From positions 1-64,000 of the forward strand of contig NZ_ADFP01000135.1 in NCBI RefSeq assembly GCF_000177335.1: 64,000 nt of DNA, read 5' to 3'. Below the pieces are notes generated by a model, which saw only the letters and a program-made list of their open reading frames with translations, was not told the DNA's origin and made no database searches. The translations under genes were made by a program, and so were the position numbers. Positions 52,048 to 61,211 of this stretch are shown piece by piece. How positions within the stretch are numbered: the first letter of the stretch is position 1; the number at the start of each line of letters is the position of its first letter. The DNA comes from Pyramidobacter piscolens W5455. Its GTDB lineage: Bacteria; Synergistota; Synergistia; Synergistales; Dethiosulfovibrionaceae.

Positions 52048-53145
52048 TTACCGAACCGGCGGGAAAAGTTCGAGCTGCTTCTCGCCGGATTCCCCGAGCG
52101 CTTTCTGAACGAGGCGCTTCAAGCCGGCCGGCATGGGGAAATCGGCCAGCTCATCCGCGGAAAACGCATCGCACCCGGCCGGCGGCTGCAGCATGCGGCA
52201 GCTCCACAGATGAAGGCGCACCTGCCAGCACGTGAACTTCAAAGTCTCTTCCAGCTCAAGGTCGAGACATGGGGCGGTAAGCCGCAGCTCGGCGGTCAGC
52301 CGGGAAAGACAGCTTTCGGCGCTTTCGTCCGCCTCGCCGCGGAGCCATGGGATCTCGTAAAATCTGGACCACAAACCGCCGGCGGGGCGGCGGCGCACGG
52401 CGCAGCCATGGGGGACGAGGATCAGCAGCGCCGCGCCGCGGCGCCGCTCGACAACGTTCCGGCGCGTGCTGACGGGACGCTGCGCCTGCGTGCCGGCCGC
52501 CTGTGCGGCACACAGGCGGCTGACGGGGCATTGGCCGCATTGGCAGGTCGTTCCCGGCGTGCAGACGGTCGCTCCCAATTCCATGAACGCTTGAGTCAAA
52601 ATATGCGGCGAGCCCAGCTTCAAAATGGCCGCGGCGTGGGCGGCGATCAGCGCCGTCCCTTTGGCCCTGGCGGGGTCATCCGGCATGTCCAGCAGCCTCG
52701 AGAACACGCGCCTGACGTTGCCGTCGATGGCCGGGACCGGCAAGTCGAAAGCGATGGAACAGACGGCGCCGACGGTGTACGGTCCCAGTCCGGGGAGCGA
52801 GCGCAGGAATTCTTCGTCGGCGGGCAGCGTTTTCAGTCCGGCCCCGCTGACGAGCCGAGCGGCGCGGCGGAGGTTGCGGGCGCGGCTGTAATAGCCCAGC
52901 CCCTGCCAGCAGGCCAGAACGTCGTCTTCGCTTGCCGAAGCGAGCGACGTCAGCGTGGGAAAACGTTCCATCCAGCGCGCGTAAAAGCTTTTCACCCGTT
53001 CGACCTGGGTCTGCTGGAGCATGGCTTCGGAGACGAGGATATGGTAGGGATCGCGGTCGAGGCGCCAGGGCAGGTCGCGCTTGTGGGAATTGTACCATGC
53101 GGTCAGCGCTTCGGCGGCTTCGAGATGAAACTTTTCGGCGCTCAT
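52048..53145 (-). CDS. mutY: A/G-specific adenine glycosylase MutY
   Basis: 365 residues. Removes A mispaired with 8-oxoG. HhH-GPD domain with QQTQVERVKSFYARWMERFP (catalytic Glu), LPGLGPYTVGAVCSIAFDLP and AIDGNVRRVFSRL (catalytic Asp). The Fe-S loop reads C-x5-C-x-C-x2-C-x5-C, so the usual first spacing (C-x6-C) is altered and five Cys are present. The C-terminal NUDIX-like domain that reads 8-oxoG is present but divergent. Confidence 0.92.
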   Translation of the reverse strand: MSAEKFHLEAAEALTAWYNSHKRDLPWRLDRDPYHILVSEAMLQQTQVERVKSFYARWMERFPTLTSLASASEDDVLACWQGLGYYSRARNLRRAARLVSGAGLKTLPADEEFLRSLPGLGPYTVGAVCSIAFDLPVPAIDGNVRRVFSRLLDMPDDPARAKGTALIAAHAAAILKLGSPHILTQAFMELGATVCTPGTTCQCGQCPVSRLCAAQAAGTQAQRPVSTRRNVVERRRGAALLILVPHGCAVRRRPAGGLWSRFYEIPWLRGEADESAESCLSRLTAELRLTAPCLDLELEETLKFTCWQVRLHLWSCRMLQPPAGCDAFSADELADFPMPAGLKRLVQKALGESGEKQLELFPPVR

Positions 53146-53383
53146 CGGCGGGGCGCATTCCGCGGGGCGGCCGCAGCGTCGCCTTGCGAAGAAAAAAGTT
53201 GGCGGGCGGTGAAATGGCGTTTGGGCACGTGAATGACCTCTGGCATAGTTCTGGAATGAAAGCGAAGCAACGCTATTATATCAGCCTCCGCGTTTCGGAG
53301 AACAATGATTTGCGACAAAACGCGCCGGCGCCGCCATTTTTTTGCCGCCGTGTAGTAGAATAAGTAAGTTGGGAGGTGGACTG

Positions 53384-53746
53384 ATGCATGAGTTCTCGCT
53401 GGTGAAGGCGGTCATCGATTCCGTCGAGTCTTTGGCGGAAGAGAACGGCTGGAAGAGAATAGAAAAAGTGACGCTGCGCATCGGCGCCATGCGTCAGGTC
53501 GTGCCGGAGATCATGAGATTTGCCTTTGCGGCGGCGTCTCGGGATTCGCGGCTGCAGGGCGCGGAATTGGACATCGAGGCGGTTCCGATTCTCGTCTGCT
53601 GTCCGCGCTGCGGCCGCAAGTGGGGCGAAGAACGCATGAGCGTGCTGTGCCCCTTCTGCGGTTCGCCCGACGCGCAGATGGAGCAGGGCATGGAACTGAA
53701 CATTGATTCGATCGAGGTGGAAGACGATGACACGAAAAAAAATTGA
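53384..53746 (+). CDS. hypA: Hydrogenase nickel-incorporation protein HypA
   Basis: 120 residues, beginning MHEFSLVKAVIDSVE with the N-terminal His2 nickel site. Zinc ribbon Cys pairs CCPRCGRKWG and CPFCGSPDA. Supplies Ni to [NiFe]-hydrogenase precursors with HypB. GGGAGG precedes ATG 53384. Overlaps hypB by 20 bp. No hydrogenase or other hyp genes are in the window. Confidence 0.94.
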   Translation: MHEFSLVKAVIDSVESLAEENGWKRIEKVTLRIGAMRQVVPEIMRFAFAAASRDSRLQGAELDIEAVPILVCCPRCGRKWGEERMSVLCPFCGSPDAQMEQGMELNIDSIEVEDDDTKKN

Positions 53747-54398
53747 CGTACAGCAGGCCGTTATGGCGGCGGATCTGGGCTACGCGCAGAAAATCAGGGA
53801 GCTTCTCGCCGAAAAGGGAGTCCTGATGGTCAATCTGATCGGTTCTCCCGGCTCCGGCAAAACGATGCTGCTGGAGCGGACGCTGACCGGCCTCGATCTG
53901 AAGTGCGCCGTGATCGAAGGCGACGTGGCCACCGACCGCGACGCGCAGCGGATCAGGGCGACCGGCACGCCCAGCGTGCAGATCAACACGAACGGCGGCT
54001 GCCACCTGGAAGCGAATTGGGTGGCCGACACGCTGGAACAGCTGCCGCTCGACGAACTCGATCTGATCTTCGTGGAAAACGTGGGCAACCTGGTCTGCCC
54101 CGCCGAGTTCGATATCGGCGAAGACTGCAAGGTGGCCGTCTCCAGCCTGCCCGAAGGTTCCGACAAGCCGCTCAAGTACCCGCTGCTTTTCTCCGAAGCG
54201 GGCGCCGTCGTGCTGACGAAAATCGATCTGAAACCGTACGTCGATTTTGACGAGACGCTTTACTGGGACGACGTCACGCGCCTCAACCCCAAGGCGCGCC
54301 GCCTGCGCCTGTCCAGCGTCAGCGGCGAAGGCCTGGAGTTCTGGATCAAGATGCTGTACGACTGGCGCGAGGCGAAAAAGTCTTGTCGAGAAGTATGA
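53727..54398 (+). CDS. hypB: Hydrogenase nickel-incorporation GTPase HypB
   Basis: 223 residues: P-loop LIGSPGSGKTMLLERTL, CAVIEGDVATDRDAQRI, the metal site NTNGGCHLEANWV, FVENVGNLVCPAEFD and VLTKIDLKPY. It lacks the N-terminal His-rich stretch of some HypB proteins. Translationally overlaps hypA. The helicase gene follows 31 bp later, unrelated in function. Confidence 0.94.
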   Translation: MTRKKIDVQQAVMAADLGYAQKIRELLAEKGVLMVNLIGSPGSGKTMLLERTLTGLDLKCAVIEGDVATDRDAQRIRATGTPSVQINTNGGCHLEANWVADTLEQLPLDELDLIFVENVGNLVCPAEFDIGEDCKVAVSSLPEGSDKPLKYPLLFSEAGAVVLTKIDLKPYVDFDETLYWDDVTRLNPKARRLRLSSVSGEGLEFWIKMLYDWREAKKSCREV

Positions 54399-54429
54399 TG
54401 GGACGGCCGGGAATGTATGAGGAACGCAG

Positions 54430-56406
54430 ATGACCGATTCCGAAAAATTGTTAAAAGGCCTGAACGAGGCTCAGCGCGAAGCCGTGACCTTCACGGGCGC
54501 GCCGCAGCTCGTGCTGGCCGGGGCGGGAAGCGGCAAGACCCGCGTGCTGACGAGTAAGATCGCCTGGCTGATCGCCGCGCAGAACGTCAAACCGTGGCGC
54601 GTGCTGGCGGTGACTTTTACCAACAAGGCGGCGCGGGAAATGAGCGAACGCGTCGAAAAACTGTTGGGCGGATCGCTGGGCGGCGCCCAGATCTGCACGT
54701 TTCACTCCTACGGTTTGAACCTGCTTTTCCGCAACCGCGAGCTGCTGCGCGACCGGGGCTACAACCCCAGCTTCGTGATCTACGACCGTTCCGATTCCCT
54801 GACGGCCGTCAAACACGTCATGCAGGAACTGAACATCGACACCGAGAAATTCGCGCCCTCGTGGGCGCTGAACAGGATCTCGGAGATCAAATCTTCCGCC
54901 GACCCCGCTTCGGTGCAGTTTTCCGCCTACGACAACTTCATGGGCGACGTGTACGAAAAATACTCGCAGGCGCTCAGGGAGCAGGGCGCGTTCGATTTCG
55001 ACGACCTGATCGCGGTGCCTCTGGCCCTGCTGAAAAGCGATCCCGAACTGCTCGAGCGGGAGCGGGAGCGCCTGCAGTGGGTGCTCGTCGACGAATATCA
55101 GGACGTCAACGGCTCGCAGTATCAGATGATGAGGCTGCTCGTCGGCGGTTCGAACAACCTGATGGTCGTGGGCGACCCCGACCAGTCCATCTACGGCTGG
55201 CGCGGCGCGAATTACGCCACGATCATGAACTTCGAGCGCGATTTCCCCAACGCCCGGGTAACGTTGCTGGAGCAGAACTACCGTTCCACCGCCATGATCC
55301 TCGACGCCTCGAATCAACTGATCCGGCACAACAAAAACCGTCGCGAGAAAAACCTGCGCACAAACCGGGAAGAAGGGCAGAAAGTCGGCGTCTGGTATCT
55401 GCGCGACGAAAAAGCGGAGGCCGAAGCGCTGGCGCGGGAGATCGTCGGCCTCACCGCGGCGTATCATTACGGCGACATCGCCGTCCTTTACCGCATGAAC
55501 GCCCTCAGCCGCGTGCTCGAACAGGCCCTGATCGAGGCTGGCATCCCGTATCGCATCGTGCGCGGCACCAGCTTCTACGACCGCAAGGAAGTCCGCGACG
55601 TCGTCGCGTTTATGCGCCTGGCCGTCAACCCGTGGGATCTCGTGGCCCTGAACCGCGTCGGCAACCTGCCGGCACGCGCTCTTGGCCCGAAGAGCCTCGA
55701 GAAGCTCGGCGTCTGGATGCGGGAAAACGCCAAAGGCGCGGCGGAAGACGTGTGGGGAACCGTGAAAGCGAAAAAAGGCGGCCTGACCGGCAAAGCCGCC
55801 GAAGGCGCCGTGCAGCTGGCCGACCACATGCTGACGCTGCTGGAGCGCCAGCACAGCCTGCCGCTGGTGCTCGATTGGATCTTGAACGGCGTTGGTTATG
55901 AGAATCTGTTGATGAAAGCCGAACCCGCCGATTGGGAAGAACGGGTGGAGAACGTGCGCGAGCTGCTCTCCGTCGCGCCGGAAGGGGAAAATCTCGCCGA
56001 AGTGCTGGACCAGGTCTCGCTCTACACCGACATGGACACGCAGAACGAAACGCGCGACGCCGTCAATCTGTCGTCGCTTCACGCCGCCAAGGGGCTCGAA
56101 TTTCCCGTCGTTTTCATGACCGGCATGGAGGAGGGGATTTTCCCTCACAGCCGCAGTTCCGACAGCCAGGAAGAGTTGGAGGAAGAACGTCGTCTCTGCT
56201 ACGTCGGCATGACGCGCGCCGAAGAAAAACTCTATATGAGCGGCGCGCGTCAGCGCCGTCTGTTCGGCGTCGTGCTGCGGGAAGGTTTTTCGCGCTTCCT
56301 GGCCGAGCTGCCCGACGAATGTACGGAAGTTTTCGAGCAGAAGGAGGAACCCGAACGCTATGGCTACGGTCGCTATCGCCCTTACCGGCGAGCCGGGCGC
56401 TGGTAA
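54430..56406 (+). CDS. pcrA: UvrD/PcrA-family superfamily 1 DNA helicase
   Basis: 658 residues with all SF1A motifs in order: LNEAQREAVTFTGAPQLVLA, AGAGSGKTRVLTSKIAWLIA (Walker A), LVDEYQDVNGSQYQMMRLLV, VVGDPDQSIYGWRGANYATI, LLEQNYRSTAMILDASN, LHAAKGLEFPVVFMTGME and YVGMTRAEEKLYMSGA. 3'-5' helicase in repair and replication. The C-terminal tail typical of PcrA/UvrD is short. It overlaps coaE by 47 bp, an unusually long overlap. Confidence 0.92.
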   Translation: MTDSEKLLKGLNEAQREAVTFTGAPQLVLAGAGSGKTRVLTSKIAWLIAAQNVKPWRVLAVTFTNKAAREMSERVEKLLGGSLGGAQICTFHSYGLNLLFRNRELLRDRGYNPSFVIYDRSDSLTAVKHVMQELNIDTEKFAPSWALNRISEIKSSADPASVQFSAYDNFMGDVYEKYSQALREQGAFDFDDLIAVPLALLKSDPELLERERERLQWVLVDEYQDVNGSQYQMMRLLVGGSNNLMVVGDPDQSIYGWRGANYATIMNFERDFPNARVTLLEQNYRSTAMILDASNQLIRHNKNRREKNLRTNREEGQKVGVWYLRDEKAEAEALAREIVGLTAAYHYGDIAVLYRMNALSRVLEQALIEAGIPYRIVRGTSFYDRKEVRDVVAFMRLAVNPWDLVALNRVGNLPARALGPKSLEKLGVWMRENAKGAAEDVWGTVKAKKGGLTGKAAEGAVQLADHMLTLLERQHSLPLVLDWILNGVGYENLLMKAEPADWEERVENVRELLSVAPEGENLAEVLDQVSLYTDMDTQNETRDAVNLSSLHAAKGLEFPVVFMTGMEEGIFPHSRSSDSQEELEEERRLCYVGMTRAEEKLYMSGARQRRLFGVVLREGFSRFLAELPDECTEVFEQKEEPERYGYGRYRPYRRAGRW

Positions 56407-56971
56407 GTCCACGGCGGCGCAGTGGTTCCGCGCCCGCGGCGCCGCGCTGCTGGACGCCGACGGGATCGTCCGCGGACTCTGGGACGGCGGCGAGCTGCCG
56501 GAAAAGGCTCGCGCCCGCTGGGGAGAATCGGTGTTCGGCGCCGACGGGAAGATCGACAAAAAAGCCGTCGCGGCGCGAGTCTTCGCCGACGACGAAGAGT
56601 ATCGCTGGCTCTGCCGCGTTACCCATCCCGTCGTTTTGGCCAGGATGGGGGCGGCTCTGCCGGAAGACGGCGTCGTCGTGGCCGAGATCCCCATGTTGTT
56701 CGAGGCGGGGCGCCCCGACTGGGTGGACAAAGTGCTGTTCATGGCCGCCGCTCCGCGGCTCCGCGCGGAACGCAACCGCTTCCGCGGGCTCGACGAGGCC
56801 GAACTGGCGCGGCGGGAACGGTTCTTTATGGATCGCGAGCGCCGTATGGCGCTGTCCGACTGGGTAATCTGCAACGACGGTTCCATGGAGAATCTTGAAG
56901 CGCAATTGGAAAAAATCTGGCGGGAAATCCAAGCGCTGCGATCCCGCCGTGAAGCGCAAACTGACTGTTGA
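56360..56971 (+). CDS. coaE: Dephospho-CoA kinase
   Basis: 203 residues: P-loop IALTGEPGAGKSTAAQWFRA, GAALLDADGIVRGLWDGG, THPVVLARMGAALPED, VVVAEIPMLFEAGRPDWVDK. Final step of CoA synthesis. The ATG 56360 lies inside the helicase gene; a GGAGG lies about 13 bases upstream, and no later start would leave the P-loop complete. Confidence 0.93.
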   Translation: MATVAIALTGEPGAGKSTAAQWFRARGAALLDADGIVRGLWDGGELPEKARARWGESVFGADGKIDKKAVAARVFADDEEYRWLCRVTHPVVLARMGAALPEDGVVVAEIPMLFEAGRPDWVDKVLFMAAAPRLRAERNRFRGLDEAELARRERFFMDRERRMALSDWVICNDGSMENLEAQLEKIWREIQALRSRREAQTDC

Positions 56972-56988
56972 AAAGGTGAATCCGCATC

Positions 56989-57624
56989 ATGAATCGATTT
57001 TTTGTCGAAGCCGGGCGGGAATTCATTTCCCTGCTGCCGGCCGTGCCCGCGATCCTGTGGGCCATTTCGTTCCACGAGTTTTGCCATGGCTGGGTCGCGC
57101 TGCGCTGCGGCGATCCTACGGCGAGGGACGCCGGGCGTCTGACCCTGAACCCCATGGCGCATTTCGACCTTTGGGGCGCCCTGTGCATGTTTTTGTTCCA
57201 CTTTGGCTGGGCGCGTCCCGTGCCGATCGATCCCTATAATTTCAGACGCCCGCGCCGCGACCTGTTCCTCGTCTCCGTCGCGGGCGTCGCGGGCAACATT
57301 CTCACCGCCGTCGCCGTCGGACTGGCGATCCGCGGGCTGATCCGTTTCTTCCCCGCGGCGCTTTTCGGCAATTACGGTCTGCAACAGGTGCTGATCGCTT
57401 TCGTGACGATCAACCTGAACTTCGCTGTCTTCAATCTGATCCCGGTGCCGCCGCTCGACGGCTCCAAACTGCTGGCCCTTGTCCTGCCGCGGACGGCTCG
57501 TCCCGCGTTCGAATGGCTCGATCGTTACAGCCTGCCGGTGCTGCTGGCCTTGATCTACCTCGGCGTCGTCGGGCGCCTGATGTCCCCGGCCGTCCGCTGG
57601 GGGCTGCGTCTGATCCTGGGTTAG
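56989..57624 (+). CDS. M50-family (site-2-protease-like) membrane metalloprotease
   Basis: 211 residues, about five membrane segments. Zinc site AISFHEFCHGWVALRCGDPT near residue 25 (H-E-x-x-H) and the second motif NLIPVPPLDGSKLLALVLP near residue 150 (D ligand). No PDZ domain, so it is the compact M50 form common in bacteria, of unknown substrate. AAAAGGTG lies before the ATG. coaE ends 17 bp upstream. Confidence 0.9.
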   Translation: MNRFFVEAGREFISLLPAVPAILWAISFHEFCHGWVALRCGDPTARDAGRLTLNPMAHFDLWGALCMFLFHFGWARPVPIDPYNFRRPRRDLFLVSVAGVAGNILTAVAVGLAIRGLIRFFPAALFGNYGLQQVLIAFVTINLNFAVFNLIPVPPLDGSKLLALVLPRTARPAFEWLDRYSLPVLLALIYLGVVGRLMSPAVRWGLRLILG

Positions 57625-57662
57625 ACGCAAGGCGGCTGTTGCGGAAGGATCGGAGGCTGGCG

Positions 57663-58724
57663 ATGGAGATTTTCGCTCGTTCGGCAGGAACCGCCGCGCT
57701 TTTCGCCGTCGGCTACGCGGGATTCCGCGGCGCAAAAAAGATGGGCTGGCCTGCCGCGGCCATGCTCGGATCGTTGTTTCTGCTGGGACTTCTCAACCTG
57801 TCGGGGCTCAGGCTGCCCTTTTACCAAGCGCCGGTGTCCTTCGTTTCCAAAGTTTTGAGCGGCGTCATTCTCGGGCAGCGGATCGACCGCCACATGGCGA
57901 GCGCGGTCAGAAAGATGCTTTTGCCCGTCTCGCTGGCGTCGTTTTGGATGGTCATGGCTTCGATTGCGACCGGTCTGCTGCTGTTCGCCGTCGCCGGCGG
58001 CAGGCTCTCGCTGATGACCTGCCTGGCCTCGTCGTCGGCCGGCGGCATCGCGGAAATGTCGATCTTCGCCATGTCCGCCGGCGCCGACGTGGGCATCGTG
58101 GCTTTCTTCCAGTCCGTGCGAATCATCGTGCTGTACGCGACGCTGCCGTTTTCCACGGGCTGGCTGGCGCGCCGCGCGTCCGGCGCCGTCTTGCCGAAAG
58201 CGCCGGCGCCGGACGCGGAGACGAGAGTTTCCTTTACGCCCGGCGAGATCGCCCGCTTCGCGGCCGTCACTGGCGCGCTGGCGTTGCTTTTTGAGGCGGC
58301 GCGTTTCCCGTCGGCGTACATGATCGGGGCTATGTGCGGAGCCGGCGTCATGAATCTTCGCTCGGGGAAGGTGATGACTCTCCCGCCGCGGCTGCGCAGT
58401 GCCGCCCAGATCTGTCTGAGCATGACCATCAGCGTGGGGCTGTCGCCGCGCACGATTCATCTGGTGAGGGAACTTTTCTTCCCGCTGGCGTTCTCGGTGG
58501 CGCTGATTCAAGCCTTTTCGTTCCTGCTCGCCTGGATCATGCACCGCCTTACCCGTTGGGACGTCATGACCTCCGTGCTTGCCACCTGCCCCGGCGGCCT
58601 CAGCCAAGTGGCGTTTTTTGCGGAGGATCTGCATGCCGACCCGTTGATCGTCGGCGTCTTCCACGCCGTGCGCATGATCTCCATCGTCGTCTGCGTGCCT
58701 TTGATCGCGCGGCTCTTTGCCTGA
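57663..58724 (+). CDS. AbrB-family (PF05145) integral membrane protein
   Basis: 353 residues with about ten membrane segments in two repeats. Repeats share a Gly-rich entry helix (GWPAAAMLGSLFLLGLL and FPSAYMIGAMCGAGVM) and SSSAGGIAEMSIFA matching CPGGLSQVAFFA in the second half. The family was once called ammonia monooxygenase-like; it is now regarded as a transporter of uncertain substrate. GAGGCTGGCG precedes ATG 57663. Confidence 0.85.
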   Translation: MEIFARSAGTAALFAVGYAGFRGAKKMGWPAAAMLGSLFLLGLLNLSGLRLPFYQAPVSFVSKVLSGVILGQRIDRHMASAVRKMLLPVSLASFWMVMASIATGLLLFAVAGGRLSLMTCLASSSAGGIAEMSIFAMSAGADVGIVAFFQSVRIIVLYATLPFSTGWLARRASGAVLPKAPAPDAETRVSFTPGEIARFAAVTGALALLFEAARFPSAYMIGAMCGAGVMNLRSGKVMTLPPRLRSAAQICLSMTISVGLSPRTIHLVRELFFPLAFSVALIQAFSFLLAWIMHRLTRWDVMTSVLATCPGGLSQVAFFAEDLHADPLIVGVFHAVRMISIVVCVPLIARLFA

Positions 58725-58733
58725 GCCGAATAC

Positions 58734-58777
58734 AAAAAAATGACCTCTGCCGATGCGACGGCGGAGGTCATTTTTTT
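58734..58777. terminator. Bidirectional terminator, AbrB-family / slyD-like
   Basis: AAAAAAATGACCTC with complement GAGGTCATTTTTTT around a GC loop; T or A runs on both strands. Confidence 0.85.
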
Positions 58778-58847
58778 GTCTGCGTTCATGCTGGATCTTT
58801 CAACTCATCCCGATTTTCAACGACGGCTCTTCATTGAAAATTAATAC

Positions 58848-59273
58848 TCAGAGAATCTCCACGACGGTGACTTCGAAGTTCAGTTCCTTGCCGGCCAGGG
58901 AATGGTTGGCGTCGAGCGTGACGGCCCCGTCGTCTTTGACCGCGGCGACGGTAACGGGGCGGCGCCCCATCTGGAGCTGATCGCCAACGCGCGGCGTGTA
59001 GCCTTTGGGCATACGGTCCGCTTCGACGGTGACGAGCATGTCGTCGCGGCGTCGGCCGTAGGCTTCTTCGGGAGCGAGCTTGAGGTTTTTCGTTTCGCCG
59101 ACGGCCATGCCTTCGACGCCCTTGTCGAAGCCGGCGATCATCTGTCCGGCGCCGACGGTGAACTCCAGCGGCGGCCGTTTGTTGAGCACGGAAGAGTCGA
59201 AAACGGAACCGTCGTTCAGCGTTCCCGTGTAATGCACGCGGATCTTGTCGCCTTTTTTCACTGTTTGAGACAT
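58848..59273 (-). CDS. FKBP-type peptidyl-prolyl isomerase (SlyD-like)
   Basis: 141 residues. IRVHYTGTLNDGSVFDSSV, LEFTVGAGQMIAGFDKGVEG and an IF (insert-in-flap) domain region from about residue 68 (PEEAYGRRRDDMLVTVEADR). The His-rich metal tail of SlyD is absent. Cytoplasmic folding helper. It starts three bases after the ABC-F stop and is probably its co-transcribed partner. Confidence 0.9.
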   Translation of the reverse strand: MSQTVKKGDKIRVHYTGTLNDGSVFDSSVLNKRPPLEFTVGAGQMIAGFDKGVEGMAVGETKNLKLAPEEAYGRRRDDMLVTVEADRMPKGYTPRVGDQLQMGRRPVTVAAVKDDGAVTLDANHSLAGKELNFEVTVVEIL

Positions 59274-59276
59274 CGT

Positions 59277-61211
59277 TCATTCTCCCTTTTCGATTTTTTC
59301 GATGATTTCCATCAGTTCTTCCCAGCGGCCGGTCGCGGCCTCGAGTTCCGCGCCGGCGTCCGCAAGGTCTTTCATGAGCGTCTGGATTCTGTTTGAATCG
59401 GCGATCACTTCCGGCCGGCAAAGTTCTTTTTCGTCTCGTCCTTTGCGTCTTTCCAAGTCGTCGATCCGCTCTTCAAGCGCGGCGAGTTCGTCCGCGTAAA
59501 CTTTTTTGCGGCGATAGATTTCGTTGCGCCGCCGCGCTTCTTCGCGTTTTTTGTCGCGTTCGCCGCCGCGTTTCGAATCGGTGGCGGCGGCCGGGACGTT
59601 CTGCGCGAGCGACGCTTGGCGCTGTTCGATGAAGCGGCTGTAATTGCCGGCGTAGTCGTGCAGGGCCCCGTCGCGCAGTTCCCAAACGCGCTGCGCGAGC
59701 TGGTTCAGGAAAAAACGGTCGTGCGAGACGATCAGCAGCGTGCCGTCGTAGGCGAGCAGAGCCTGCTGAAAGAGCTCCCGCGTGGTCATGTCGAGGTGGT
59801 TGGTCGGTTCGTCGAGGATCAGGAAGTTCGAGGGGTTCATGAGGATCTTGACGAGGGAAAGGCGCGATTTCTCGCCGCCGGAAAGCACTTTGACGGGTTT
59901 GTGAATGTCGTCGCCGCTGAACAGGAACGAGCCCAGCAAGGTGCGTTTTTCCACCTCGGACATCGCCATGTTGAGCGGATAGATTTCCTGCCAGACGGTG
60001 CGGTCGTAGTTCAGGTTTTCGGCGCTTTCCTGCGAGAAGAATGCGGGCAGCACGTGATAGCCGGTTTCGCAGCTTCCGGAGGTGGGGCGCTCTTTGCCTG
60101 AAATGAGGCGCGAAAGCGTGGATTTTCCGGCTCCGTTCACGCCGACGAGGGCGATCTTCTGTCCCCGTTCGACGGTCGCATTGAGGTGATCAAAGACGCG
60201 GTGCGCTCCGTAGGCCATGCCGAGATCGTTCAGCGTCAGGACGACGTGTCCGCTGGGCGGGCAGGGCGGAAATTTCAGCGTTATGCGACGGGCCGCCGTT
60301 TCCGCTTGGATGATTTGGATCTTTTCAAGCGCCTTGACGCGGCTTTGCACCTGCGCGGCCTTTGTGGCTTTGTAACGGAAACGTTCGATGAATTCTTTCG
60401 TCCTGGCGATCTCTTCCTTTTGGCGGGCGGCGGAGCGTTCAAGCTGGGCTTTCTGCTCTTCCGAGGCGCGCAGATAATCCGAGAAATTGCCCTTATAAAC
60501 GCGGATCCTGCCGGAATGGAGCTCGGCGATGCCTTTCATGACCTTGTCCATAAAGACGCGGTCGTGGGAAATGGCCACGAGCGTACCGCGATAGTCGGAG
60601 AGCCAGTTTTCCAGCCACTCCATGCTCTCTGTGTCGAGATGGTTGGTCGGTTCGTCGAGGAGCAGGATGTCGGGGCGCGACAGCAGCAGCCCGGCCAGCG
60701 TGACGCGCATCTTCCATCCGCCGGAGAACTCTCCGCAGGGTTTGGCGTCGTCGCCGTCATGGAACCCCAGTCCGCGCAAAGCCTTGCGTGACATCGCCTC
60801 AAAAGAATAGCCGCCGAGTTTTTCATAGGCGGCGGCCGCTTCATCGTGCAGCTTCATCAGGCGGGCGTGTTCGTTTTCGGGCGCGGCGGCGAGTTCTTCG
60901 GAACATCGCTTGAGCCTCTTCTCTGCCGCCGTAATGCCGGTACGATCTTTGAGGTACTGCATCAGCGTGACGTCGGGCAGCTCCGCCAGATCCTGGGGCA
61001 AATAACCGACCGTCGCGGAAAGAGGGGAGACGTTGATCTCGCCGCTGTCGGCGCTCACTTGCCCGACTATGGCGCGCAGCAGCGTGGTTTTGCCGACGCC
61101 ATTTGGGCCGACGAGTCCCGTGCGGCTTCCGGCGTCGATCTGCCAGTTCAGGCCATCGAAAATTTTCCGGCCGCCGGCAAAGGTCAGATTGAGGTCTCTG
61201 ATCCGTATCAT
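59277..61211 (-). CDS. ABC-F family ATPase
   Basis: 644 residues, two ABC domains, no membrane segment. First: GLVGPNGVGKTTLLRAIVGQ, ABC signature FSGGWKMRVTLAGLLLSRPD, DEPTNHLD. A linker helix pair (about residues 240-295) then second: LVGVNGAGKSTLSRLISGKE, LSGGEKSRLSLVKILMNPS, DEPTNHLDM. The C-terminal coiled coil (DKKREEARRRNEIYRRKKVY) is basic. Ribosome-associated translation factor or antibiotic-protection type (Uup/EttA-like), exact role open. Overlaps the coiled-coil gene by four bases. Confidence 0.93.
   Translation of the reverse strand: MIRIRDLNLTFAGGRKIFDGLNWQIDAGSRTGLVGPNGVGKTTLLRAIVGQVSADSGEINVSPLSATVGYLPQDLAELPDVTLMQYLKDRTGITAAEKRLKRCSEELAAAPENEHARLMKLHDEAAAAYEKLGGYSFEAMSRKALRGLGFHDGDDAKPCGEFSGGWKMRVTLAGLLLSRPDILLLDEPTNHLDTESMEWLENWLSDYRGTLVAISHDRVFMDKVMKGIAELHSGRIRVYKGNFSDYLRASEEQKAQLERSAARQKEEIARTKEFIERFRYKATKAAQVQSRVKALEKIQIIQAETAARRITLKFPPCPPSGHVVLTLNDLGMAYGAHRVFDHLNATVERGQKIALVGVNGAGKSTLSRLISGKERPTSGSCETGYHVLPAFFSQESAENLNYDRTVWQEIYPLNMAMSEVEKRTLLGSFLFSGDDIHKPVKVLSGGEKSRLSLVKILMNPSNFLILDEPTNHLDMTTRELFQQALLAYDGTLLIVSHDRFFLNQLAQRVWELRDGALHDYAGNYSRFIEQRQASLAQNVPAAATDSKRGGERDKKREEARRRNEIYRRKKVYADELAALEERIDDLERRKGRDEKELCRPEVIADSNRIQTLMKDLADAGAELEAATGRWEELMEIIEKIEKGE

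Noticed and set aside
54451-57735. An antisense open frame of more than 1000 codons opposite pcrA, coaE and the M50 gene
   Set aside because: It is a GC-rich shadow of confidently assigned genes with all helicase and kinase motifs on the other strand; no ribosome site or family match.
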